Positions 56,380 through 64,000 of a stretch of 64,000 nucleotides of DNA are shown one piece after another. Position 1 is the stretch's first letter; each line of letters begins with the position of its first letter. Below the pieces are notes generated by a model that was not told the DNA's origin, searched no databases, and saw nothing but the letters and a program-made list of their open reading frames with translations. The DNA comes from Oegoconia quadripuncta (taxonomy: Eukaryota; Arthropoda; Insecta; Lepidoptera; Autostichidae): the NCBI GenBank assembly GCA_949316235.1, contig OX438743.1, positions 16,303,771-16,367,770 on the forward strand. Reading direction: 5' to 3'. The translations under genes were made by a program, and so were the position numbers.

Positions 56380-57179
56380 AGAACATGAAATACACTGCGC
56401 CTTAATAAGTATTTAGCTAATTAGAAAGTATAATTTACTAGAATTATTAGACGACCCATTGTGGGATTGAATCCCGCTTCATGTAAATATAAGATTCGTA
56501 GTATCTGATGAACACGAAGAAACAGATTAATTCTATTATTTTTACTTGCATGCCGGATACCACACACGAACACAATAAATGTTACGAACAAAATAATGAA
56601 TGTTATTGAAATATGTTGCTGGCATTTGACACGATTCCAAATATCGTCCTTGTTTTTACATTGATGCGGCTATCGAGCCTGAGAGGACATACCTGTTTTA
56701 TTTTCAAGTTAGAAATATTTCTCTACCAAGTTTAATCTTATTAAGTAGTGCAAATGTAGTTCTGAGTGGATTAAAGGAGCCTTTTGCTACCCATGAATTT
56801 TCCCGTGCAAACCTTTAAGTCAAGATTAGAGCAACGGGAAATTACTGAGGAATTACGGTAGCTGGCCTTAGCCAGGCTTAGTCAAAGTGCAGACGAGGTT
56901 TGAACAGAAATAGAAATCCTTTGATCTGTAAAACATCACTGAGACGCAATATGGAAAAATCACGAAGTAGTTCCAGTTACCATCAAGTCGTTGCTCTAAT
57001 AATTATTTCAAGTTTTTCGATAGATAGGCAAGTATATTTACAATTCAGGGGTTAAATTTTTACACATTATTTGTTTACATTACTTTTTGTTTACATTACT
57101 TAACGGTTTTTAGTAACGTTTAATAAATTAATTTTCAATTATGTTTAGATTATTACGTAATTTAATATTTGAAACAATA

Positions 57180-57400
57180 GATTCATCTTTCGAAATATAC
57201 AATGCACAAGTGATGGGGCGTGAGGGCAACATCATTCAAATGTGCAAGTCAATAGATGTTTTTTGGGGTAAAGTATCTTAGTCCCCCTTTACGACTTTAT
57301 TACATCTTCAAAATTAGGTAAGTGGAAAAAAACAAACAAAGAAAATATTCTTTATTGTACAACAAAGATAATATAAGAGAGTGATAAATAATAAAAAAAA
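57180..57400. repeat. Local repeat, copy 2 (pair with 55870)
   Basis: CATCTTTCGAAATATACAAT, CAAATGTGCAAGTCAATAGA, TTTTTTGGGGTAAAGTATCT and ACGACTTTATTACATCTTC match copy 1 in order. The two are about 1.3 kb apart in direct orientation and clearly diverged. Confidence 0.5.
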
Positions 57401-58185
57401 ATCAAGTCATAAACAAAATGCACTAAAAATATCACAACACGAAATAACCTGCGGCATTCTGCGGAAGTCATTTTTATACAGATATACCGGTTACCTAGTA
57501 TCCAAAATACGAGGTAGACTTTTTATTTATTATATTATTATCCATACTAATTATATTACATTATTATCCATACTAACTATAATATTAGTATGGATACCGC
57601 ACCATAAAATATTGTATAATTATTTGTAAACAATAGCTACCTACTTCCACGTCTTTACTTTGTGTTCTCTCTGAGGGATTAGAAGGACCTCCCTTCACGA
57701 CCTCGAACTAAAAGACAGACAAATGGTTGTCAGTGTAAAACTTTAGAGCCAAACGTTGCGGTCCTTGCGGCCTGTTGGAGGTCACTAAATCTTTGTCTTG
57801 AGGGTGTAATAAAGATATTTGAAGCTTAATTGTGTGGACACTTTAAGGGTTGAGGATATATTACTTGGAGAGGAAGGTTTGCCCCAATAGTGTGTAGATT
57901 TTGTAGACAAAATATACGTACAATGGGGTTCATAAGTAGATACAATCCAGTTCCAGCTCAAATGATTTAGATTTTACCGAATACCTGTATATTTCAGGCA
58001 AGTATCAATTACTAATCTTATGTAGTATGTTTCACTAGGTTTCACTGTACAAGGATTAAAAATATTTTCCGTTAATAGTTTACAGTCATCTCAATTGTTG
58101 AGCTGGAACTGAATAAGTACTTTTGAACCAAATTGTATCTACCAGATACTATAATTTTATTACATGTAAAATAAACTGGCTTATC
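57401..58185. other. Unassigned intergenic DNA
   Basis: No gene is recognised. Short direct and inverted repeats of ATTATTATCCATACTAA and TTAGTATGGAT lie at 57535-57595. Confidence 0.4.
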
Positions 58186-58494
58186 CGCCTCCGTGCCTTA
58201 ATGTAAACAACATTGGGTTTACGATTCGGAGGTTGCGGGTTCGATCCCCAGCGGGGTACATGTTTAAGTACTCGGTTTGGTTGGTGGTAGGGCATTTTAA
58301 AGTTGTCCGCCTGGCTAGCTACCACCATCTTATCTAAATCTACCGCCAAGCAGCAATGTTAATAGCATTGTTGTGTTCGGTTGTTAGGTACAAGATAGCC
58401 AGTCCCCCAAATGTGTTGGTGTTTCCGGGTCAGTACGCTTCCACCTTCGACCTCATCTTCATTTAGCATCAGGTGTGATTAAAAATAAAAAAAA
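58186..58494 (+). mobile_element. tRNA-derived SINE, family B, full length
   Basis: Head: CGCCTCCGTGCCTTAATGTA (box A-like) and GGTTGCGGGTTCGATCCC (box B). Body: GTACTCGGTTTGGTTGGTGG, GTCCGCCTGGCTAGCTACCA, CAATGTTAATAGCATTGTTG, CAGTCCCCCAAATGTGTTGG and TTCCACCTTCGACCTCATCT. It ends early after CAGGTGTGATT with an A-rich tail, so the last ~25 bases of the body are missing. Confidence 0.9.
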
Positions 58495-59230
58495 ATCATT
58501 TCTCTAAAATAAATCTCATTAATAACATTTCTATAATACATTTTCATTCTCGCTTGTAACCTTGACTTGCATTTTGCTATTATTTCACTATCGTCTAATA
58601 AATCTAATATTAATAAAATTCCCTGAGTGATTGTCCCAGAGATCATCGCAAAGCACAAAGGCGTGAATTGATTTTGCTGCAATTACGGAGGTATATTTCT
58701 TGGATTGGGTAGATGTGCACTAAGATACATTTTTTTTAATTTCGACTCCTAAGGAAAGCAAAGGACAAAATTATATTTCAAGCAAAAGTCAATTCTTAGA
58801 AAGAAAACTTGATGGTTTCTGGAAAAATTAAAATTGGTATGAAGATAGACTCTATGAAAATTATTAATAACTTTCCAGTTAGAACATATATAACTTATTA
58901 ATTGTCAATATGTTTAGTGAAAAGCATTTATTAAGACCAATGATGACACATATTTTTCTTGTTCAAAGGATGTAACTTATTTGTTTGCCAGTAAAATGGG
59001 TCACCCCATATTCATTTTTCTTACAAAGCGAAGCAATAGTCTCTTGTTATATTCGGAGCTCGCTACGAAACATCTTTATCATGTTTTACATACTTTGTTT
59101 TTATTATTTAAATTTTATGAAGTTCTATTTTTCTATAGGGTAATTGGTTTTTAATTTAGGTACTATGATAATTTGCAGATTAGTTTTCCTTGAGGCTAAT
59201 AAGTTAAGGTAGATAAGACTTGAAAATAGC
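58495..59230. other. Unassigned intergenic DNA
   Basis: No gene or repeat family is recognised. Confidence 0.4.
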
Positions 59231-59800
59231 TTTTACGTTTGCATTGTCTTCGATTAGCGAAGTAATGTCTGACGCGGTCAAGCCTTAGATGGGTGACCAC
59301 TAGTGGCATTTTAATGTGAGTGTATCCGTGGTGTGGAGGGCACGTTAAAAGTGGGACCCGGTAGTTTGTAATTGATGGCAGTCATTATGTAAAGACAGTA
59401 AACCATAGGACTTCAAACATGTCACCTGACACATATGCACCAGCACTGGGCCCGCGTGGTGGATTATGGCCCATACCCCCCCTCTTTTTTTTTAAACGGT
59501 TCATAAAACTGAACACAATTCAAAATATTTTCAGTCTTACCCAACATTACGACATAATTAATTGAATGTATCCTACTGGATGTGAACACAGCATGCTCAC
59601 AGGTAAACAGTCTTAATACTTAAGAATAAAATAGACTATTAACTAAATCACTAAAACAATACAAAATGACCTATTTATAATTGTTGTACAAAATGATGTA
59701 GGATATGTATTAAGGATGATTAATCCGTAATACATACACCCCTTCTCAGTGAGAGGAGATTGTGCCCCAACTGTGGGGACGTGTAAGGCTGTTGATGACT
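59231..59800 (+). mobile_element. 5S rRNA-derived SINE, interrupted by an unknown insert
   Basis: Head: CGATTAGCGAAGTAATGTCT (lacking the TAAGC found in other copies), GGTCAAGCCTTAGATGGGTG and ACCACTAGTGGCATTTTAAT. Body: GAGGGCACGTTAAAAGTGGG and CAGCACTGGGCCCGCGTGGT to about 59481. It resumes at 59739 with CCCCTTCTCAGTGAGAGGAG, GTGCCCCAACTGTGGGGACG and TGTAAGGCTGTTGATGA. Confidence 0.8.
59482..59738 (-). mobile_element. Unknown ~255-bp retroposon-like insert
   Basis: It begins with a T run (59485-59493) and interrupts a 5S-SINE whose two halves join cleanly across it. ATAC occurs just before (59474) and after (59731-59734, ACATACACC), consistent with a short duplication. The poly(T) start implies a minus-strand element with an A tail. 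The body matches no family recognised in this window. Confidence 0.5.
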
Positions 59801-60022
59801 AAAATACACAAAGAGTGACTGTTTGAATCTAATCTAATAAGATGTTTTCGGAAACTATATAGTTGCTCTGAGTTCTCTGAAATACGGACACAATGCTAAA
59901 TGGCATTTATAATCCATCTGTCTCTCAATTGTAGGAATTATCGAATGGACTGCTCACAACAAACTTCCATGCAATTCGGAAACTCCTTTATTTGCACTTT
60001 CTTAGTAAAATAAAATAAATAA

Positions 60023-60157
60023 ACACTGACTGTCAGGTGGATACCAGCCTGACACAAATATACCAATCCACACTGGGTCCATGTAGTGTTTTATGGCCCT
60101 TTCTACCAGTGAAAGGATGTTTGCCCCAACAGTAGGGAGTGTAATGCTGTTAATGAG
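60023..60157 (+). mobile_element. 5S-SINE tail fragment
   Basis: GACTGTCAGGTGGATACCAG, CCAATCCACACTGGGTCCAT and TTGCCCCAACAGTAGGGAGT. It lies only ~220 bases from the larger copy ending at 59800, in the same orientation. Confidence 0.65.
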
Positions 60158-60971
60158 CGAATAGTAAATGCAATCGACGCTCAGGCGATAAATGAACCAT
60201 ACTAATAAAATATGTACGATCTTGTAAAAGCTTTTACTATCTTCTTCATGTCAATGAGCCCAACTAATCATATCCGTCCAGATCTCGCCCTGGAATATGG
60301 CGTTGTCTGAAGCCACGCAAAGGTCCAGATAGATACAGTGGACCGCAGAACGAGTCACGTTTTGGGGCTCCACAGTCGCAGTGTGTTTGCGACTGGTGTA
60401 CGAAACGTCACTTGGCCACACTCTGACAGACTAACTTTACAAATTACGATTTTGAAAATAAACAGGTGAGCATTTATCAGGTGATAGGCTCCTTCGCTTC
60501 TGCTAGGTCGGCTGGGTTAATACTTTCATTTATTTCTGTCGCCTAAAGTCAATGCCCGTATTGTTATGTTCCAATGAGAAGGTTTAGAGAGGTAGTAAAA
60601 TTACACACTTAAGAGGCTTTGTGTCTTAGGTCTCAGGGTGACAACGCATCTGTGTCCAATTACACTACTTTATAATTAAATGTGTCGCGTTTATTTTTAA
60701 TATTATGACTCGTTTTGTAGTTGTTTCAAAATAGCTGCAAACATGAAAAACCCCAACTCACAAAACATGACATGAATGCATGAGGAGGCATAATATGGTA
60801 TTCTAATTATCTATAATTATTTTTATACAAAACCTATTTATTCAAAGGAACACCCTCGGCTTTATACGATGATGACTTTATACGTGAAAGGGAAACACAG
60901 AATGGAACTAAGATGTAAGACGCCTGTATGTATGTGCGATGTATGCTGTTTGCTGTTTACCGGGCTCTCCT
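60158..60971. other. Unassigned intergenic DNA
   Basis: No gene is recognised. The patch 60260-60430 is less AT-rich than its surroundings, without an identifiable frame. Confidence 0.4.
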
Positions 60972-61304
60972 TTTTTTATGCGCAACTGGTTTATATTTGA
61001 CCTCAATCACACCTGATGCATCAGGTGATTTAACATGTTAAATGAAGATGAAGCCGAAGGTGGAAGCTTACTGATCCGGAAACTTGGAGGACTAGCTATC
61101 TTATCTCTGACAACCGGAATAAAACAACGCTATTAACATTGCTGTTTAGCGGCAGACTTAGGTAAGATGGTGGAGCTAGCCAGACGGACATTTAAATTGC
61201 CCTACCACTAAACAAACCAAGTACTAAACATGTACTCGCGAGAATCGAACCCGTCACCTCCGATTCGTAAACCCTACGTTATTTACATTGAACCACGGAG
61301 GCGG
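60972..61304 (-). mobile_element. tRNA-derived SINE, family B, full length, diverged
   Basis: Minus strand: CGCCTCCGTGGTTCAATGTA (box A-like), GTGACGGGTTCGATTCTCG (box B), then the usual body, and CTTCGGCTTCATCTTCATTT before the poly(A) (T run at 60972-60978). The 3' part has a small local duplication: TGATGCATCAGG-like palindromic sequence near 61015. Confidence 0.85.
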
Positions 61305-61570
61305 CTAAACTCTGGCGGCTCTGGTTTTGAGCTACCAAGTAAATACCAAGAATAAGTTCTGGTTTAAAGCTATTACATGAACACAATATTAATTCCCTAC
61401 TATTGCAAGGTTATAAATACCATTATTTCGCCACAAATACAATTCGAATAACGAATAACACGCAACAATACAATAGAGTGCTTACCCGCGAACAACACTA
61501 AAAACGGCAATGAAAATTATTTTCGCTTTAAAAACAAACAGAAGTAAAGGTGTGTACATAACATCGGATT

Positions 61571-61713
61571 ATGGCCGGGCCGGTGTCGAATTACGGTTAT
61601 AATTGCTCGGGACCTTCACCGTTGAGCGTATGGCTAATGCAACAGTTTACGCATCGGCTAATCTGCAAATTGGTGCAGCTTTGTCGGACGGAGGCTCGCC
61701 CCGTCGCCGGCCG
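61571..61713 (+). other. GC-rich candidate exon (unrecognised)
   Basis: An ATG at 61571 with good context (A at -3, G at +4) opens a frame that is noticeably GC- and CpG-rich compared with its flanks (GGACGGAGGCTCGCCCCGTC, GCCGGCCG). It reaches a consensus-like 5' splice site (CCG/GTATGT) at 61713/61714. The 48 codons before the donor match no domain I know. The unspliced frame stops at 61780. No acceptor or second exon was found. It could equally be a chance island. Confidence 0.2.
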
Positions 61714-61795
61714 GTATGTCTATTTGGGTAAAGAAACAATGGCGTTTTTCTGTTATAACTATGTATTAAAAACTTGGTAAACACTAATAAATACT

Positions 61796-62123
61796 GCCTC
61801 CGTGGCTCAATGTAAACAACATTAGGTTTACGTTTCGGAGGTCGCGGGTTCGATCTCCAGCCGGGTACATATTTAGTACTCGGTTTGGTTGGTGGTAGGG
61901 CATATTAAATGTCCGCCTGGCTAGCTACCACCATCTTATCTAAATCTACCGCCAAACAGCAATGTTAATAGCATTGTTGTGTTCCGGTTGTCAGAGATAA
62001 GATAGCCAGTCCCCCAAATAAGATGGGGTTTCCGGGTCAGTACGCTACCACCTTCGGCCTCATCTTCACTTAACATCAGGTGTGATTGAGGTCAAGTGGT
62101 AACCCGTTGTGGATAAAAAAAAA
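61796..62123 (+). mobile_element. tRNA-derived SINE, family B, full length
   Basis: Head: GCCTCCGTGGCTCAATGTAA (box A) and GTCGCGGGTTCGATCTCC (box B). The body is complete, through GGTTGGTGGTAGGGCATATT, TTGTGTTCCGGTTGTCAGAG and GTGATTGAGGTCAAGTGGTA, with a poly(A) tail at about 62115-62123. It is the best-preserved full-length B copy, and it lies ~490 bases from an oppositely oriented copy at 60972-61304. Confidence 0.92.
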
Positions 62124-62189
62124 CAAGATTATATCGTCAAAGTTAAACAAAAGAACTGTGTTTTGTCTTCGATTTTCTAAGTTATTGAT

Positions 62190-62480
62190 TACTAGCTGTT
62201 ACCCGCGTCTTCGTCCGAGAATTCGATAAAATGCATCACTTTATGATTTAAAAGCAATCCCACTAATAATACCTATTCCGTCACTTATCCGGGATAAAAT
62301 GTATATGTTAATCCTGGTCCTGGTATCTATCTACTTATCAAATGTCAACCAAATCTGGCCAGCCATTTTGGTGTGAAGAGGTAACAAACATACATACTTA
62401 AACACAAACTTTATAATATAAGTTTACATTACATTTACATACATACTTACAAACTTTCGCATTTACAATATTAGTTGGTA
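62190..62480 (+). mobile_element. LINE 3'-end, family H relative
   Basis: ACTAGCTGTTACCCGCGTCT opens it in the style of family H (CTAGCTTTCCGCCCGCGGCT). The middle differs, and it ends CAAACTTTCGCATTTACAAT and ATTAGTTGGTA. It is a sister family or an old copy. Confidence 0.6.
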
Positions 62481-62649
62481 TACATTCAATAAGTGACCAA
62501 CTCTGAAATAAAAAAAAAAACAAATATTTCAAACATTTCAGTTGGATGAGTATTGAACTTTTGTATAAAACGCTTGATTTTTTTTCTCGATTTCGGAGGT
62601 GGTACCATAGTGAAAGTTGTTCAGTGTGATGATCTGTACAACCACACAA

Positions 62650-62757
62650 ATTATAAGTGTAATAAATTAACCATTTCGTATCCATAATACATGTCTAATT
62701 ACATAATGTGAAACTAGATGGCGTTGTGTGTATGTGCACGGATATTTATTTATGATT
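62650..62757 (+). mobile_element. SINE C, 3' half
   Basis: ACCATTTCGTATCCATAATA, GTGAAACTAGATGGCGTTGT, GTGTATGTGCACGGATA and TTTATTTATGA. No head is present. Confidence 0.65.
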
Positions 62758-63349
62758 AGCTATCATATTTATTTATGGCTGGCGTTAACTGATCGCCGAC
62801 AGCTTCCCGCCCACCGTGGCGAGTGGTGAACGTAAAATATTCATAACGATTACCGCGTTCAAAGTTCGGGTATCTAGTATTTCGTTCGTTAAACTACCAG
62901 TAAATGCCACGATTTGACAGTGTTGCTTGAAATCCGCTTCCGCTTACATACTAAGCTCGTCGCTTTACTGAACCGGCTACAGGGCTGCGGCATGGTTTGG
63001 TCCACTACCACTCGTAATTAATTTAACACCACCGCTTACTATGGTGTCCACAAATAGGATGCTGAGTACATTCTAAAATGAATATAATTTCGTGGTGACA
63101 GCAACTATTGGGGTAGATTGAAAATCAGCAAATCTGGTGAGTTCCGGCGTTTTATCACAGGTCAATTGCTTGTTAAATTAACTTTGTGATGAATACTTTT
63201 TTTTTTGAGTATAAATTAATGTGTCTTTGTAATATTTTTTTTTTTATTTCAATAAAATTTTAAGCTATTTATTTATTTCATTTATTTGGATATAACAGAT
63301 ACACATACAAACATTATACGACCGCACAATTATTCTGCTTGGTGTTATA
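62758..63349. other. Unassigned intergenic DNA
   Basis: A less AT-rich patch at 62775-63020 (GATCGCCGACAGCTTCCCGC, GGCTGCGGCATGG) has no recognisable frame or repeat and might be conserved non-coding DNA. The rest is plain AT-rich sequence. Confidence 0.35.
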
Positions 63350-63565
63350 TCCAGTCTTTGTCCGGATGTATCTCAGTGATGCGTGGTCCAATTTGAGTAC
63401 GGGTTTTTTCTATTACAGACTAAACGATGGGACAAGTTGTTAACCATGTTTGATTAAAAATCCATTAAGCCGTTTCGAACATATTTAGCTTTTAACACAG
63501 TTTGGTTTATCTGGATGATAATATAATCATTTATTTCCTCAAGGGTTTCTAAATTTTCAATTTAT
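63350..63565 (+). repeat. Dispersed repeat G
   Basis: GTCTTTGTCCGGATGTATCT, CCAATTTGAGTACGGGTTTT, CATGTTTGATTAAAAATCCA, TTTAGCTTTTAACACAGTTT and GGTTTATCTGGATGATAATA. It is the longest G copy here. Confidence 0.65.
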
Positions 63566-63596
63566 TGTAATCAGTAACAATTTTTGCCTGTTGTAA

Positions 63597-63728
63597 AATA
63601 GGTTTCCTGGAAGAGATCGCTGTAAGCGATAAGGCCGCCTAATTTGTAGTTTCTATAAGATATTTAAATGTACCTTCCTTATTTAAACAATAAAGCGTAC
63701 CTACTCATTTGATTGATTGATTGATTGA
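63597..63728 (+). mobile_element. LINE 3' end ending in a GATT repeat
   Basis: TTTCCTGGAAGAGATCGCTG, TAAGCGATAAGGCCGCCTAA, AAACAATAAAGCGTACC and then four GATT units at about 63711-63728. CTGGAAGAGATCGCT...AGCGATAAGGCCGCC is a frequent 3' UTR motif of lepidopteran non-LTR elements. Confidence 0.65.
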
Positions 63729-64000
63729 ATTTTTGGTAGGTTTGCGTAAAATTTAGTTCAATTTTGATCTTAAGAGGCTTTATTCTGTCCAGTAGCGCTC
63801 TTATTGAATAAATTAAGATTTCTTTTAAATACAGAATGAATTGAAAAATTGTGCAGTTATTTTCGAGAATTTCAAATTATTGACAAAAACGGCCACGTTT
63901 CTTTGTAATCCACTGGACGGAATAAACCCTCTTAATAGCCTGATACAATTATGGTACATCGAATTATACAGCGTTGGAGAGACACACGGGTACATTTAAG

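Noticed and set aside
1..64000. CRISPR arrays, operons, bacterial insertion sequences, phage genes, riboswitches
   Set aside because: The DNA is insect nuclear; no regularly spaced direct repeats with unique spacers and no compact gene strings are present.

Overview
This is nuclear DNA from a moth or butterfly (Lepidoptera). It is AT-rich and almost gene-free. The intergenic DNA is full of short and long interspersed elements of types typical of Lepidoptera: tRNA-headed SINEs, 3' ends of CR1/Jockey-like and RTE-like LINEs, and small inverted-repeat (MITE-like) elements. No bacterial, organellar or viral gene organisation is visible.

The only gene I can support as intact is a Toll-family receptor on the + strand at 20174-24022. 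It is one uninterrupted coding exon of 1282 codons. It has a signal peptide, about 23 leucine-rich repeats, a cysteine-rich module, a second block of about 6 repeats, one membrane span, a TIR domain and a 120-residue tail. This architecture is that of the long insect Tolls (Toll-6, Toll-7, Toll-8 and 18-wheeler), and detail favours the 18-wheeler/Toll-7 group. A CpG-rich stretch at 19805-20060 precedes it and probably holds the promoter and/or 5' leader. Two short upstream reading frames sit in the leader, and one overlaps the receptor start codon. Two poly(A) signals follow at 24246 and 24291.

The remaining ~60 kb is repeats and unassigned sequence. I recognise three tRNA-derived SINE families, called A, B and C here. 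A fourth SINE family has a head that reads like the internal promoter region of 5S rRNA (7 copies or fragments). There are several degraded LINE fragments with recognisable reverse-transcriptase or RNase H C-terminal peptides. Several inverted-repeat elements are present at 3967-4374, 12287-12431, 27219-27338 and 36117-36527, and there is a large inverted duplication at 27545-27822. Three nested insertions can be read directly from interrupted consensus sequence: SINE B inside a 5S-SINE at 15011, SINE A inside a SINE B relative at 41571 with an 11-bp target duplication, and an unknown ~255-bp poly(T)-starting insert inside a 5S-SINE at 59482.

Region by region: 1-19.8 kb is repeat-strewn upstream DNA; 19.8-24.3 kb is the Toll gene; 24.3-27.2 kb is featureless; 27.2-45.7 kb is dense in repeats; 45.7-55 kb is repeat-poor and largely unassigned; 55-64 kb is again rich in SINEs and LINEs, with one GC-rich candidate exon at 61571-61713. 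Family names follow recognition from the sequence and general knowledge; no database search was possible, and coordinates of repeat edges are approximate to a few bases.
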